A stretch of DNA of 64,000 bases, from contig CP081098.1 of assembly GCA_025141015.1 (NCBI GenBank), positions 2,734,501 to 2,798,500 of the forward strand, given 5' to 3'. The notes under the pieces are model-generated. The model had not been told where the DNA came from and ran no database searches. It saw nothing but the letters and a program-made list of their open reading frames with translations. The translations under genes and the position numbers were made by a program. Source of the stretch: Rhodobacteraceae bacterium M382. Its GTDB lineage: Bacteria; Pseudomonadota; Alphaproteobacteria; Rhodobacterales; Rhodobacteraceae. This document shows positions 8,472 to 18,768 of the stretch, one piece after another; the stretch's first letter is position 1; each line of letters begins with the position of its first letter.

Positions 8472-9524
8472 CCCGTCTGGCGTTCGACCCTGGCCAGACG
8501 GCCAGGCGTCCTTCAACCTCTGCGCCAGAATTGTTGTGAACAACGGGCGGCTTTGCCCCTGAAAATGGAACCCGACGTGACCCCCCCGTGGGGTCAGAAC
8601 AACCTGCAAGGGGCCACCGCCTCTGGATAACAGTCGGTGATAGTCATCCGCCGGGATCCACGGATCATCCTTTGCATGCAACATCGTAACCGGCGTTGAG
8701 ATATCCATCAGCCTTTGGACAGGCGAACTTTGCCGGTAATAATCCATCCCGTCGGAAAATCCATGACGCGGGGCCGTGATTTCGTCGTCATACCCCCGGA
8801 GGCTATTGGGTCGCGGCAACGGTGTGTCCGGCGACAATGTCCCGTTCTTGCGCATCGCAACTTCCATCCGCATCAGGCTGTGCAACAACGACTTTTGATA
8901 AATGAAATTGCGCGGATGATGCAGCCTGTCGGCGCTTGCGACCAGATCCAGCGGAGCCGAGATCGTCATCGCACCCAGAATTCCGGGGAGCCGGATTTGG
9001 GACGCCAAAAGGTTCAACAGGATCGTTCCGCCCATCGAAAAGCCGACCAGAAAAACACCCTGATCAACCAGCTTTCCAGGCAGAAGATTCAGGACAGCCG
9101 CAACATCAGCGGTGCCCATGCAATGATAGGTGCGCGAACACCATGCCAGCGACGACCCGGCCCCGCGATGATTCAATCGCAGAACCGTCCACCCCTGTCG
9201 AACCAGATGCAGGGCGGTGTCCCACAGATAGACACTGTCTTCGCATCCCGTCACGCCGTGCATCAACACCACCAATGGTTTGCCTTGGCCAGGGTCGTGC
9301 AACGTTCCGGTCATGACATCCCCGGTGCCATCCATCATGGGGAACTTCAGACTCCGGCTGGGACCCGGGATCGGGTGTCTTCGAAAAACGATCCGATGCG
9401 CCAAAGTCTGAAGGTCACCGCCGATCCAGGGGCGCTTCTGGCGCAGGTGACAGACATCCGGCACCGATGCCCCGGCACTTGGCTGGGCTGGGGCGCGGTC
9501 CGGCCAAGCGTTTCCGAAATCCAT
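8466..9524 (-). CDS. YheT-like alpha/beta hydrolase
   Basis: Predicted cytoplasmic esterase or acyltransferase-like hydrolase of 352 residues. The nucleophile elbow GFSMGG puts Ser at 163; the acid is in DDPWIP and the histidine in GGHVGF near the C-terminus. An oxyanion-type HGVTG stretch lies near residue 89. The N-terminal PWIGGDLQTL segment resembles the entry motif of the YheT/ABHD1-3 group. It is convergent with and overlaps the oxidoreductase gene by 6 bases, which argues against shared control. Substrate unknown. Confidence 0.78.
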   Translation of the reverse strand: MDFGNAWPDRAPAQPSAGASVPDVCHLRQKRPWIGGDLQTLAHRIVFRRHPIPGPSRSLKFPMMDGTGDVMTGTLHDPGQGKPLVVLMHGVTGCEDSVYLWDTALHLVRQGWTVLRLNHRGAGSSLAWCSRTYHCMGTADVAAVLNLLPGKLVDQGVFLVGFSMGGTILLNLLASQIRLPGILGAMTISAPLDLVASADRLHHPRNFIYQKSLLHSLMRMEVAMRKNGTLSPDTPLPRPNSLRGYDDEITAPRHGFSDGMDYYRQSSPVQRLMDISTPVTMLHAKDDPWIPADDYHRLLSRGGGPLQVVLTPRGGHVGFHFQGQSRPLFTTILAQRLKDAWPSGQGRTPDGS

Positions 9525-9619
9525 GAAAATGCTCCCTGACCTTGAACGCAGCTCCGCGCACGCAACGGGTATTGCGTGGAACTGTGTTCAAATCTGGCAA
9601 GAAGATCACAGGGATGCAA

Positions 9620-9640
9620 CCGGGGCGCTCAGCGCCCCGG
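9620..9640 (-). terminator. Strong hairpin downstream of nosX
   Basis: Perfect 9-bp GC stem (CCGGGGCGC with GCGCCCCGG) with a 3-base loop, about 20 bases past the nosX stop on the minus strand. It has no clear U-tract, so it may stabilise the mRNA end or assist termination rather than act as a classical terminator. Confidence 0.4.
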
Positions 9641-9662
9641 AGGATGACATCACGTCATAGGG

Positions 9663-10565
9663 TCAGGCGAGCACTTCAATGCGTGCCCCTGGGAATTGGC
9701 TGACCAGGGTCTGGGCCTGTTCTGGGGCCACCAGACACAACGCAGTCGACAGCCCATCAGCCACCGCCGCAGACGGTGCCGAAACCGAAGCCAGAGAATG
9801 CGTTGCCGGCTGTCCGTTGGGATGCAAGATGTGGCTGTGATTGAACAAAGTCATGCCCAACGGAGCAGAGGTGGCCAGTGCCCGGTCTGTCAGGCTGATC
9901 CGCTGATGGATCTGTCCGGACGGGTCGGCAATCCCGGCCTGCCACGGCGTTCCATCCACCCTGGTGCCCAAGGCCGCTACTTCGCCCATATTCACCAACA
10001 CGTCCCGCATCCCATGGTGGCGCAACACCGCGGATATCCGGTCGGTGATCGCCCCCTGGGCAATGCCGTTCAGCGTCAATGCCTGTCCCGGTGTGTCACC
10101 GACAAACCGGACAATCGTCGTGTCAAACCGCACGGCGTCAAATCCAACAGCGGCGCGCGCCTGATCCAATGCCTGTCCTGTTTCGCCGCGGGCCATGGCG
10201 GCCCAGAGCGGCTGTACCGATGGGTCAAAAACGCCTCCGCTGTCCCTGTGCAGGGTCGAACACACAGACAGCACGTTCAACAGCTCTGCCGAGGGTGCTG
10301 ACAATGATCCGTCGCGATTCAGACGGCTCAGTTCCGAGTCGGTGCGATACAGGCTAAAAATGGTCTCCAACCGGTTCAATTCCTGTTCAACGGCGGCAAA
10401 CACTGGCGCAGCCTGTCTTTCGCTCACGCCTGCAATCTGCATCGAGGTTTGCGCTCCCAATGCCACACCGCGCCACCGGACGGTTACATTTGCCAGGGCC
10501 CCGGTCGGGATCGCGGCCCCGGCTGCGGCAATTGTCAGGAAACGGCGACGGGAAAGGCTGCTCAT
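9663..10565 (-). CDS. nosX: NosX, periplasmic ApbE-type FAD:protein FMN transferase
   Basis: Attaches FMN covalently to a threonine of partner flavoproteins, in this pathway the periplasmic FMN domain of NosR. The 300 residues begin with a Tat signal (SRRRFLTIAAAG, residues 5-16), as expected for a cofactor-loaded export. ApbE features include the LNGIAQGAITDRI stretch near residue 168 and a C-terminal region of TALCLVAPEQA type. It is the last gene of nosCRZDFYLX, and its ATG overlaps the nosL stop by 4 bases. In Paracoccus, NosX is needed for N2O reduction in whole cells through flavinylation of NosR; the same role is inferred here. Confidence 0.92.
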   Translation of the reverse strand: MSSLSRRRFLTIAAAGAAIPTGALANVTVRWRGVALGAQTSMQIAGVSERQAAPVFAAVEQELNRLETIFSLYRTDSELSRLNRDGSLSAPSAELLNVLSVCSTLHRDSGGVFDPSVQPLWAAMARGETGQALDQARAAVGFDAVRFDTTIVRFVGDTPGQALTLNGIAQGAITDRISAVLRHHGMRDVLVNMGEVAALGTRVDGTPWQAGIADPSGQIHQRISLTDRALATSAPLGMTLFNHSHILHPNGQPATHSLASVSAPSAAVADGLSTALCLVAPEQAQTLVSQFPGARIEVLA

Positions 10566-11086
10566 GCAGGTGTCTCCAATGCGAGGTCCAGATCGACAGG
10601 GCCCAATGCCGCGTCGTCGGGGATATCGGTCAAAGGCACGGCGTTGCCGCCGTATCGGCTTATGAATTCTCCGGCCCCTTTGGCATCACCAAAGGGGACG
10701 ATTTCAGGCGCACCCATGCCACCCGCGACGTTGGAACCGACGACGAATGTCGCCCCATCCGCGGCAATCCAGTTGGAAATGCCGGGGTTTTGCCAAGTCG
10801 GGGCGACGCTCATATCGCTGACATAGATAGCGGTGATGTCGGCGTCGCGTTCAGGGCTTTTGACATAGGCCACCAGATCGCGCACCTGCGCAAAAAAGAT
10901 CGGTGCGGGGTAGCCCTCCAGATGGATCTGCCCCTTTGGACCGCCATGTTCCGAGACGTTCATCTGGCAGAAATAGCTCAGCGCCACTTCGGTCAGGTCA
11001 ACGGGATCGGGGGCCTGGACCTGCTCTTCCTTGCAGGCCGCCAGGGCCAGCGGGGTCAGCAATGCAATAAGGATCAGCGGCTTCAT
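10562..11086 (-). CDS. nosL: NosL, outer-membrane copper chaperone lipoprotein
   Basis: Lipoprotein that delivers Cu(I) for assembly of the CuZ centre of NosZ. The 174 residues start with a lipobox ending at Cys18 (LALAAC). The copper motif Cys40-x-Met42 (CQMNV), followed by a histidine, matches the family. It overlaps nosY upstream and nosX downstream by 4 bases each, so translation is probably coupled. Typical length and position within the nos operon. Confidence 0.93.
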   Translation of the reverse strand: MKPLILIALLTPLALAACKEEQVQAPDPVDLTEVALSYFCQMNVSEHGGPKGQIHLEGYPAPIFFAQVRDLVAYVKSPERDADITAIYVSDMSVAPTWQNPGISNWIAADGATFVVGSNVAGGMGAPEIVPFGDAKGAGEFISRYGGNAVPLTDIPDDAALGPVDLDLALETPA

Positions 11087-11904
11087 GGCTCAACCCTCCG
11101 GAATGCCAAGCGGGCCAGCGTAAACCCGATCAACGGCCACAGCATCAGCGACAGCGGTGCCGCCCATTCGGGCAAGGCCTGGGCCGCGCCCGCCATGCCG
11201 GATGTCATCGCAACCCCTTCGGAGCTTGCCATATTCCAGACACGAAAAGCGTCAGCCGGGTTGGCCACCATCACCCAAGGAAAGACGGATTGGGTGAAGC
11301 TCCCGCTTTTGTCCATGACCACTGCGCCCAGCAATCCCAGGTCATAGAGAACGACAAAAATGAGCCAAAGCCCGGCTGACAAACCTGCCGCTGCCGTGGC
11401 TCCCCTCGAGACGGCAGACAGCAGATATCCAAGGGCGAGGAACACCGCGCCCAAGAGGATCGACGTAAGGATCAGGCGTAGCAGGGCGACCAGACTGTCG
11501 GGGCCTGCGCCACCAAACCAGGCGGCCACCGCTCCGGCACAGCCGAACCCGATGGTCATGGCGAATGCCAGCGCGGCCAGGTGGGCGGCAAATTTGCCCA
11601 GCAGGATTTCGCCGCGCCCCGCCGGATAGGTCAGCATCAAGGCCAGGCTGCCGCGATCTGCTTCGCCCGCGATGGCGTCAAACGAAATCATCAACGCCAG
11701 CAAGGGGGCCAGATAGACCGACAATGTGGTCATGGACGCCACCGAGATGGTCAGCATATCCACACCCAGCGTGCCGGTCGGGGCGCTGCCTGCGAATGTC
11801 AGGGCCAGGGCGAACAGAACCATGATCAGCGTGGCCATGAACAGCCAGCGATTGCGCCGCAGGATCAGCATTTCGGCGGTTGCGATTGCCAGAAAACGGG
11901 TCAT
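11083..11904 (-). CDS. nosY: NosY, ABC transporter permease for NosZ maturation
   Basis: Integral membrane half of the NosFY exporter that works with NosD in the periplasm to load copper into NosL/NosZ. It has 273 residues with six hydrophobic segments and starts at ATG 11904, inside the nosF stop (4-base overlap). An upstream in-frame extension of 43 residues overlaps nosF and is rejected. The ABC-2-like fold with no ATP-binding motif and the operon position make the assignment clear. Confidence 0.93.
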   Translation of the reverse strand: MTRFLAIATAEMLILRRNRWLFMATLIMVLFALALTFAGSAPTGTLGVDMLTISVASMTTLSVYLAPLLALMISFDAIAGEADRGSLALMLTYPAGRGEILLGKFAAHLAALAFAMTIGFGCAGAVAAWFGGAGPDSLVALLRLILTSILLGAVFLALGYLLSAVSRGATAAAGLSAGLWLIFVVLYDLGLLGAVVMDKSGSFTQSVFPWVMVANPADAFRVWNMASSEGVAMTSGMAGAAQALPEWAAPLSLMLWPLIGFTLARLAFRRVEP

Positions 11905-12794
11905 TGAACGTCCTCCTTGGCGTAGTGGCGATACAGGTCTTCCAGACGCGGTGGTGTCATTTCCAGATCGGCAATCGCGTCGCCCATGGCGGCGATCCGT
12001 TGCAACGCCTGCATTTTCTGATCCGGGGAACACAGGATTTCAACAGAGGCCCCGTTGATCCGTGTGCCCCCCATTTCGGCGGCCAGCGCATCGGCGTTTT
12101 GGGACGCCTGCACCCGCAGTTTGATCGGCAATCCGGCGCGTTCGGACAGGCTGGCCAATGTGTCATCAGCCACCAGCACCCCCTTGCGCAGGATCGCGAT
12201 GCGATCAGTGCGGGCTTCGACCTCGGTCAAGGCGTGGCTGGCGATCAGCACGGCGGTGCCCTGCCCGGCCAGCTCATCAATGATGGCGTATAGGTCATGG
12301 CGCGAAATCGGATCGAGCCCCGATGTGGGTTCATCCAGCAGCGCCACCTTGGGCCGTCCCAACAACACCTGGGCCAACCCCAGCCGCTGGCGCATCCCTT
12401 TGGAATAAGCGCCGATCTTGCGGTCGATGGCCTCGGACAGGCCAACACGCGCCAGAAGGCCGGGAATGTCGGCCTTTTCGCCGGACAGGCGCGCGAACAG
12501 GGTCAATTGTTCGCGTCCCGTCAAAGCGGGATGAAAGGACACGGCTTCGGGCAGGAAAGCCGTGGCACGACGCGCCGCGCCGCTGCCCGGTTTGGCAGTG
12601 CCGATATGGATCGCGCCGCCTTCGATCGGGATCAACCCAAGGATGGATTTGATCAGGGTGGATTTGCCTGCGCCGTTATGGCCCAACAGCGCCACGCGCT
12701 CGCCGGGTTGCATCGACAGGGTCACATCGTGCAGCACCCGGGTCGACCCGCGGTCCTTGTGCACGTTTTCAATGGTCAGGGCCTTATCCGTCAT
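11901..12794 (-). CDS. nosF: NosF, ABC transporter ATPase
   Basis: Cytoplasmic ATPase powering NosFYD. The 297 residues have Walker A GHNGAGKST (about 38-46), a Walker B ending LLDEPTSGLDP, and an H-loop histidine in IASHALTE. The signature is YSKGMRQR instead of LSGGQ, as I recall for other NosF proteins. It starts 11 bases after nosD ends and overlaps nosY by 4 bases. Confidence 0.93.
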   Translation of the reverse strand: MTDKALTIENVHKDRGSTRVLHDVTLSMQPGERVALLGHNGAGKSTLIKSILGLIPIEGGAIHIGTAKPGSGAARRATAFLPEAVSFHPALTGREQLTLFARLSGEKADIPGLLARVGLSEAIDRKIGAYSKGMRQRLGLAQVLLGRPKVALLDEPTSGLDPISRHDLYAIIDELAGQGTAVLIASHALTEVEARTDRIAILRKGVLVADDTLASLSERAGLPIKLRVQASQNADALAAEMGGTRINGASVEILCSPDQKMQALQRIAAMGDAIADLEMTPPRLEDLYRHYAKEDVQ

Positions 12795-12805
12795 GAGGCA
12801 CCTTT

Positions 12806-14065
12806 TTAATTTGTGTCAAACACCGCCAGGGATCTGGCTTCCGGTTCAACGGGTTGCATGAGAGGATGGCTGTCCATAACGCCGCCGGGGAGCAAAGCAG
12901 GGAAAGCCGATTGAGACCACCGCACCAGCTGCACCGCGGGGGAGCCGAGCAGCAGTTTGGCGGCAGGTTGGGTCCACAGCACGTGGTCCATGCTGTCATT
13001 TGGGCGATAGGGCGTGTCAGCAATACCATTGCCGTCCACGTCATAAGCGGCAAAATCGGACCAGTAATTGCCCCGCCCATCCTGAGACCATTCCACCCAT
13101 TTGGTGGACACGTATTTCACCTGAGTCCGGTTGCCGACAAAAGCATTGCCAACGATACGGTTGCCTTCGGACCCGGCAGTAAAATGGATACCGATGCCAC
13201 AGCCTTCGAACCAATTGTCGGTGAATTCGTTTTTGTTGGCATTATAGAGGAAGGTGCATTTTTCCTGTGCCCCTTTCACCACATTGCCGGAAATCACGCT
13301 GCGATTGGCATAGTTCAGCATGACGCCATGTTCGCGGTCATTGATGGATACGTTGTTCAGCACCTTGACCCGGCTTGTGAACATCACCGCATAGCCCAGA
13401 TCGTTGCCAATCGAGACATTGCCCGACACTTCGGAGTCATCGGCATACATGTAATGCACGGCAAAGCGCAGATCGCGGAAGGTGTTGTTGATGAATTTGT
13501 TGCGTTTCGAGGAGTTCACGAACACCCCGTCACGGCCAAATTGGACGTCGTTTCCGTCCACAACAGTACCGGGGGCATTCCAGACATAGATGCCATTGCC
13601 GCGTTCATTCATCCGGCGGTCCAGCCGCCCCTTGATCACATTGCGCGCGACCAGTGCATCCTTGGCCCCGTGAATGTCGATGCCATACAGGTTGCCTTCG
13701 ACCCGGTTGTCCAGCACCTGGGCGCGATCAGCGGTTTTGGTCAGCTTGATACCACTGTCGATTTCGCCATGGTCGGACCCGGACCCGACAACAATCAATC
13801 CCTGGACGGTCACATCAGGACCGGTGACCGTAATCACACTGCCCTGCCCCTGACCGTCCAAGGTCGCCTGACCAACCCCGTCCAGGGAGATGGGTCGGTC
13901 AAGAACGAGTGTTTCGTTGTAAATTCCGGGCGCCAGGCGGAGGGTGTCCCCATCCGCCGCCTGTGCCAGCGTTTCTGCAATGGCTCCCGCCCGGTTGGGC
14001 ACGTCCCAATCAACCGCCCAGGCCGGGCTGCTCAGCAGGAGCGATATGAGCGGGAGCCAACGCAT
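12806..14065 (-). CDS. nosD: NosD, periplasmic copper-processing beta-helix protein
   Basis: Right-handed parallel beta-helix protein that docks on NosFY and hands copper between NosL and NosZ. It has 419 residues from ATG 14065, 4 bases after the nosZ stop. A Sec signal peptide (LPLISLLLSSPAWA) is followed by repeated V/I-x-x-N-x-I/V coils typical of CASH/NosD repeats. A longer upstream frame reading into nosZ is a shadow. Standard length for the family. Confidence 0.93.
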   Translation of the reverse strand: MRWLPLISLLLSSPAWAVDWDVPNRAGAIAETLAQAADGDTLRLAPGIYNETLVLDRPISLDGVGQATLDGQGQGSVITVTGPDVTVQGLIVVGSGSDHGEIDSGIKLTKTADRAQVLDNRVEGNLYGIDIHGAKDALVARNVIKGRLDRRMNERGNGIYVWNAPGTVVDGNDVQFGRDGVFVNSSKRNKFINNTFRDLRFAVHYMYADDSEVSGNVSIGNDLGYAVMFTSRVKVLNNVSINDREHGVMLNYANRSVISGNVVKGAQEKCTFLYNANKNEFTDNWFEGCGIGIHFTAGSEGNRIVGNAFVGNRTQVKYVSTKWVEWSQDGRGNYWSDFAAYDVDGNGIADTPYRPNDSMDHVLWTQPAAKLLLGSPAVQLVRWSQSAFPALLPGGVMDSHPLMQPVEPEARSLAVFDTN

Positions 14066-14069
14066 GATC

Positions 14070-15980
14070 TTATGCTCCGCGCGGTTCGACGAGCATCCGG
14101 CCGCGCATTTCCATGTGCAGCGCGTGGCAGAACCACTGGCAGTAGAACCAGTGCACGCCAGGACGTTCAGCGATAAAGGTGACCGACGCGGTGGCCTGCG
14201 GGCCGACTTCCATGGCGACACCAAAGTTGGCCATGCAGAACCCGTGGGTCACGTCGTCCACGTCATCCAGGTTGGTCACAAACACGGTGACTTCGTCGCC
14301 CTGTTTGACGGTGAACTTCTCGATTGTGAAGTTCGGCGCCTGGCTGGACATATACACGCGAACCTTGTCGCCATCGCGAATGATAGTGTCCTGATAATCG
14401 TCCAGGTCAACACCGTCGGCCTCGGCCTGTTTGCGCGCTTCTGCCCACATCGGATCCTGACGATCCCAAACGTTGACCGGGTTCACTTTGGACCGGTGCA
14501 CAACAATCGAATCGTGGGGTTCAGCAAAGGTCGGACCATCGTGGACCACCTTCATCTTGTCACCCGAGATGTCGATCAGCTGTTCGTTTTCCGGCTTCAG
14601 CGGGCCCACGTTCAGGAAGCGGTCTTTCGAGAACTTGTTCATCGAAATCAGCCACTTGCCGTCGGCTTCTGCCGTTTCACCCATCGAAGTCGAGTTGTGA
14701 CCCGGCTGGTAATGCACGTCCACTTTGTCCAGGATCGGATCAACGTCGGCACCGCCATAGGCTTCGATTGCTTTTGCGATGTTCCATTTCACCACCTGGC
14801 TGTCCAGGAACAGGGTGGTATAGGCGTTGCCCTTGTTGTCGAACGCGGTGTGGAGCGGGCCAAGACCCAGCTGCGGTTCCGCCACAACGGCCGACCGTTC
14901 GTCAGCACCGTCAAAGATGGCATCGACTTTTTCAACGTCGATCACCGAAACGGTTGGCGACAGTTTGCCGTTGATGCAGATGTGTTTCTTGTCCGGAGCC
15001 GCGTTCACGCCGTGGGGCGAGTTCGGGATCGGGATATAACGGGTGTAGTTCTTGTTCTGACCTTTACGGCCATCAATCACTTTGACGCCCTTCAGTTCCT
15101 GATAGTCACCCGCAGCGATCCCTGCTTCGATTTCTTTCAGGTTGAACACCACAACGTGGTCCAGCTCGCTCTCGGTCATCTCGGTCAGGTTCATACCCAT
15201 TTCCGAGTTGTAGGAGGTCGAGAAGGCGTATTTGCCCTGATAGTCACAGTCGGTGTTGTCGAGGTTCCCCGACACGATCACCTGCCATGCAACTTCCATC
15301 GAGTCGCCGTCGATCGCTGTGAAAATGTTCACATATTCCGAAGGTTCATCCAGGATCTTGCCGTCGTTGACCAGCGGTGCTTCGTGTTCGCCGTTGGCAA
15401 AGACATAACCGGTGCGCGGGAATTTCTGCGGACGCAGGCCGTGGATGTCATGCGCGTTGGGGATCTCGATGATCTTGTCGCACTTCATCACGTCACAACG
15501 CACACGGGCCACACGGGTGTTGGCCTTGTCGTTCATGAACAGGAAACGACCGTCATAGGTCCCATCGGTGAACGACATATGCGGGTGGTGAAGGTCGCCG
15601 TTGTCATAGGTAACCTTGCCGTTTGCGGCCAGGAATTCCTTGGTTTCGGGCAACAGGCCTTCGGTCAGGATTTTCAGCGATTCATTGGTCTGGCCCCAGC
15701 CGGTGGCCGAGCAGCGGTTGAACACAGGCACCCGCATCAGTTCGCGCATGGACGGCATGCCCAGAATGCGCAGCTCGCCTGTCTGACCCGAAGACCAGAA
15801 GCCGTAATATTCGTCCAGCTCACCGGGTTCCATGCTGACCTTGGCGGCGGCAGAGGCCTCCTTGGCGGTCATCAGGGTCGAGCCAAACCCGGCCGCAGCG
15901 GCAACCGCACCGGTTGCAGTTGCGCCCAACAGGCCACGGCGTGTCACGCTTAGGTTTTTATCGTGTTCCGACATATTCAT
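14070..15980 (-). CDS. nosZ: Nitrous-oxide reductase NosZ, Tat-dependent clade I
   Basis: Periplasmic multicopper enzyme reducing N2O to N2. The 636 residues start with a Tat signal ([12 protein letters not shown], residues 13-24), the mark of clade I. CuZ histidines include the HHPH cluster at 131-134 and the H-D-I-H at 177-180. The C-terminal cupredoxin domain carries the CuA motif: Cys614, Trp616, Cys618, His622 and Met625. The start is ATG 15980 or ATG 15974, both after an AGGAGG-like box. It lies 7 bases after nosR in nosCRZDFYLX. All key copper ligands I can check are present, so the enzyme should be active. Confidence 0.97.
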   Translation of the reverse strand: MNMSEHDKNLSVTRRGLLGATATGAVAAAAGFGSTLMTAKEASAAAKVSMEPGELDEYYGFWSSGQTGELRILGMPSMRELMRVPVFNRCSATGWGQTNESLKILTEGLLPETKEFLAANGKVTYDNGDLHHPHMSFTDGTYDGRFLFMNDKANTRVARVRCDVMKCDKIIEIPNAHDIHGLRPQKFPRTGYVFANGEHEAPLVNDGKILDEPSEYVNIFTAIDGDSMEVAWQVIVSGNLDNTDCDYQGKYAFSTSYNSEMGMNLTEMTESELDHVVVFNLKEIEAGIAAGDYQELKGVKVIDGRKGQNKNYTRYIPIPNSPHGVNAAPDKKHICINGKLSPTVSVIDVEKVDAIFDGADERSAVVAEPQLGLGPLHTAFDNKGNAYTTLFLDSQVVKWNIAKAIEAYGGADVDPILDKVDVHYQPGHNSTSMGETAEADGKWLISMNKFSKDRFLNVGPLKPENEQLIDISGDKMKVVHDGPTFAEPHDSIVVHRSKVNPVNVWDRQDPMWAEARKQAEADGVDLDDYQDTIIRDGDKVRVYMSSQAPNFTIEKFTVKQGDEVTVFVTNLDDVDDVTHGFCMANFGVAMEVGPQATASVTFIAERPGVHWFYCQWFCHALHMEMRGRMLVEPRGA

Positions 15981-15987
15981 TCCTCCT

Positions 15988-18165
15988 TTAGGAAGCTTTT
16001 GATTTGGCGTTCGGATGGTTCGCCGGGGGTTCCCCGAGAGGCATCTTCAGGTCGGCGGAACCCACCTTGGCACGGCGTTTCAATTGCTTGATCACGACCG
16101 GGCATTTGCTCTCGGATTGGTAGAGAACCTGACAGTGCAGGCAGTCAACGCACTCGTTCGGGTTGATCTCACCGGTGGGGTGGATCGCCTGAACGGGGCA
16201 TTCGTTGGCGCAGGTCTGACACGGAGAGCCACATTCCTTGTAGCGGCGCAGCCAGTCGAACATGCGAATTCTTGCAGGGATCGCCAGCGCCCCACCCAGC
16301 GGGCAGAGATAGCGGCAGTAAAACCGTTCCACGAACAACCCCGCGACCAGCAGCGACACTGCAAAGATCACAAACGGCCATTCACGCACGAACTTCAGAA
16401 TGATCGCGGTTTTGAACGGTTCGATTTCGGCATAGGTTTCAGCCATCTGGATCGACACCATGGACAGGCCGAACAAACCCAGAAAGATCATGTATTTCAG
16501 CGGCCACAGGCGTTCGTGCAAACCCCAGGGCAACGTCCATTGTGGGATTTTCAACGCGCGGGCGGCCTTGTTCAACAGCTCCTGCAGAGCACCAAACGGG
16601 CACAGCCAACCACAATACGCTCCCCGCCCCCAGAACAGCAGAGCGGCAGCAATGGCAAACCATTGGATAAACACCAGCGGATCCAGCAGGAAGGCATCCC
16701 AGGTAAACCCGCTGCGCAAAGACCCTGCCAGCGCCATCAGGTTGACAACGGACAGCTGCGCATTGGCGTACCAGCCCAGGAACACCAGCGTAAAGCTGAG
16801 GTACCCGATGCGGAACCAATAGAACGCGCGTGCATTCATGGTCACTTGGAACTGGAAGAAAAACACGCCTGTCAGCACCAGCAGCATCACGCCCAGAATG
16901 CCGATCTCGACAGTCTTGTCCTTCCAGATACGTTGCCACAGCGCAGATTTGGCGGCAGCTTCGCTGGTGGCGTCCTCGACCACGGTCGGCGCAGCAACCG
17001 GCAGCAAATACTGATCGGGCAGCTTGTAACCCAGATCAAAGGTCAAAAAGATCTTCTCGACTGCGCCCACGGCGCGCTGTGCCAGCAATTGCAGGCGAAA
17101 GGGTTCGGCCGGGTCAAATTCCGCATCAGCGGGAATTTTGAACAGATCGAGTTCGACAAAGGACGGAGCCCCTTCGGCGGCCACCTCGCCCAGACGGCGT
17201 TGCTGTTTGTCAAAGAAACGGACCGCGTTGTCGCCCTGGATCAGCTGGATCCGGTCAAAGATACCACCGCGCACATAGCCCGAGCCCTTGAAACTGTACG
17301 CCCCACGTCCCAGCACCAGCAGCGCCTGTTCCCCGGGTTCCAGCCAGTCGATCAGGTTCTTGTACTCGGCCTCGCCCAACAGCGATTTCCCGATCGAGGG
17401 CACCGACACGATGGCCATGTGCATGTCGATAAATGTATCGCCGGGTTCGCCGGGTTCGGGACGTTTGATCGCCTGCTTGTTGCCGGTTTCTTCGAACGCG
17501 GCGTTGATCTGGCCGATGTCCAGCGTCAGACGCCGTACCGATCCGTCACCGGACAGGGTCATCCAGTCGGACACGTCTTCTTTGGTCATGTCGATTTCGC
17601 GTTTTGGCCCATCGGCCTGCACCGGCGACAATCCCCCCAGCCCCATGGCGCGGGACACTTTGATCCCGGCGCGCACCAGACTGTCGTCGATGACCATGAT
17701 GGTCACGGTCGCGCCCGAAATGATGTCCAGATCATGCGCATCCCCGCCCGAAGCGGCTTCGGCCTTGAGATCCAGGCCGGCGTAGCCTTCGGTCAGCTTG
17801 ACCATTTTCGAATTGGGAATGCCGATCAGAACAATGGGTTCGGAGTGTTTGACCAGTTTCACACCAGTCAGCACCGCGTCGGCGTCAATCGCCGCAACCA
17901 CATGGATCGGTTTGCCGGAATACCCGGTGGTGCCCACGAAATCGGATGTCAGAAAAGCCCAGGCAATGGTCTTGTTACCCTTGAGAACCGGGGCGACCTT
18001 GACGTCATCGCGCACAGGACCAAAGGCATCAGCGCCTGGGGCCAGCTCGGACGGGGTAATGTCGGGCAGAAATGAAGCGAGGCTGTCGGCCTTCGCAGGG
18101 GCTGTGGCCAGAGTTGCAACAATAAGTGCAAGAATGGTCAGGCAGGATCTGAGGGCGCGTGTCAT
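15988..18165 (-). CDS. nosR: NosR, membrane flavo-iron-sulfur electron donor to NosZ
   Basis: Membrane protein passing quinol electrons to NosZ and needed for nos expression. The periplasmic FMN domain after the signal peptide has an SGAT flavinylation motif with the modified Thr near residue 153-155. Transmembrane segments follow, with two NapH-like [17 protein letters not shown] motifs. The C-terminus has two 4Fe-4S clusters (CQTCANEC, and C-x2-C-x2-C-x8-C). ATG 18165 overlaps the nosC stop as ATGA; a GTG at 18171 has better spacing to the AGGAGG box and is a real alternative (727 residues). The flavin target matches the ApbE enzyme NosX encoded at the end of the operon. Confidence 0.95.
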   Translation of the reverse strand: MTRALRSCLTILALIVATLATAPAKADSLASFLPDITPSELAPGADAFGPVRDDVKVAPVLKGNKTIAWAFLTSDFVGTTGYSGKPIHVVAAIDADAVLTGVKLVKHSEPIVLIGIPNSKMVKLTEGYAGLDLKAEAASGGDAHDLDIISGATVTIMVIDDSLVRAGIKVSRAMGLGGLSPVQADGPKREIDMTKEDVSDWMTLSGDGSVRRLTLDIGQINAAFEETGNKQAIKRPEPGEPGDTFIDMHMAIVSVPSIGKSLLGEAEYKNLIDWLEPGEQALLVLGRGAYSFKGSGYVRGGIFDRIQLIQGDNAVRFFDKQQRRLGEVAAEGAPSFVELDLFKIPADAEFDPAEPFRLQLLAQRAVGAVEKIFLTFDLGYKLPDQYLLPVAAPTVVEDATSEAAAKSALWQRIWKDKTVEIGILGVMLLVLTGVFFFQFQVTMNARAFYWFRIGYLSFTLVFLGWYANAQLSVVNLMALAGSLRSGFTWDAFLLDPLVFIQWFAIAAALLFWGRGAYCGWLCPFGALQELLNKAARALKIPQWTLPWGLHERLWPLKYMIFLGLFGLSMVSIQMAETYAEIEPFKTAIILKFVREWPFVIFAVSLLVAGLFVERFYCRYLCPLGGALAIPARIRMFDWLRRYKECGSPCQTCANECPVQAIHPTGEINPNECVDCLHCQVLYQSESKCPVVIKQLKRRAKVGSADLKMPLGEPPANHPNAKSKAS

Positions 18166-18647
18166 GTCCACCGCACACCTCCTGTATTGGAAGTTAAAGC
18201 CATGGACGCGCGCCGGGCGCGTTCGATTATGTCTTGGGGTGCGAGCGGAGGCCCCCGCAATTGGGACCAGAATTGCGCCGGGTTGGACACAGAAATTTCA
18301 GCCGGGCCAACCGGGCCTAGGCCAACGGCAATCGGATCGGTTTGCACAGCCAGGGTCTGCACCATCGTTGCTGCCCCGGATACCGCGCACATCACGCAGT
18401 CGTCGCAGTCCGGGCAAGGATCGTTCTGAACCGGCGCCCCGGTGTCAGGATCGATCTCGATCAGAACCGCGCCGACATCGGAACAGATTTCAATCCATTC
18501 ACCTTCAGCGGCAAAAGAAAAAGAGGGCACCAGCAACTGAAAGATCAGCGCCAGCACCCCCAGGTATCCGGTCAAGACCTGCCCCAGCACCGACCGCCGG
18601 CAAGCAGCCGGTGTATCTGATTTAGGCAAAGGGAAACGCACGTTCAT
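18162..18647 (-). CDS. nosC: NosC-like protein with CxxCxxCxxC motif
   Basis: First gene of the nos operon, 161 residues. A hydrophobic segment at about residues 25-46 is followed by a periplasm-type domain with the cysteine run CPDCDDCVMC (C-x2-C-x2-C-x2-C, near residues 77-86). Position before nosR and the Cys motif match NosC of Paracoccus and related bacteria, which, as I recall, is needed together with NosR for copper-dependent control of nosZ. Molecular function is not established. Its stop overlaps the nosR start. An FNR/NNR-type site is centred 66 bases before the start codon. Confidence 0.72.
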   Translation of the reverse strand: MNVRFPLPKSDTPAACRRSVLGQVLTGYLGVLALIFQLLVPSFSFAAEGEWIEICSDVGAVLIEIDPDTGAPVQNDPCPDCDDCVMCAVSGAATMVQTLAVQTDPIAVGLGPVGPAEISVSNPAQFWSQLRGPPLAPQDIIERARRASMALTSNTGGVRWT

Positions 18648-18706
18648 GGTTCAGACCGGTTAGGTAAGTTGTGTGTGAGTCTTAGGTGTCGCGGCCCTGT
18701 GGAAAC

Positions 18707-18720
18707 TTGACATATGTCAG
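18707..18720 (-). promoter_or_regulatory. FNR/NNR-type box of nos operon
   Basis: CTGACATATGTCAA on the minus strand (one mismatch to TTGAC-N4-GTCAA), centred 66 bases before the nosC ATG. The spacing matches the sites before hemA, norC and nirS. Confidence 0.72.
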
Positions 18721-18768
18721 GGCATCGCCGAATTTCTCGCTTTCCTCTCCAAATTCAAGTCATTGAAT

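Noticed and set aside
13944-15953. Long plus-strand frame of 669 codons opposite nosZ
   Set aside because: Its translation is low-complexity His/Val/Arg/Gln-rich and mirrors the codons of nosZ on the other strand. NosZ motifs leave no doubt about the real gene.
16015-18075. Plus-strand frame of 686 codons opposite nosR
   Set aside because: Antisense shadow of a GC-rich gene; no ribosome site or recognisable domain.
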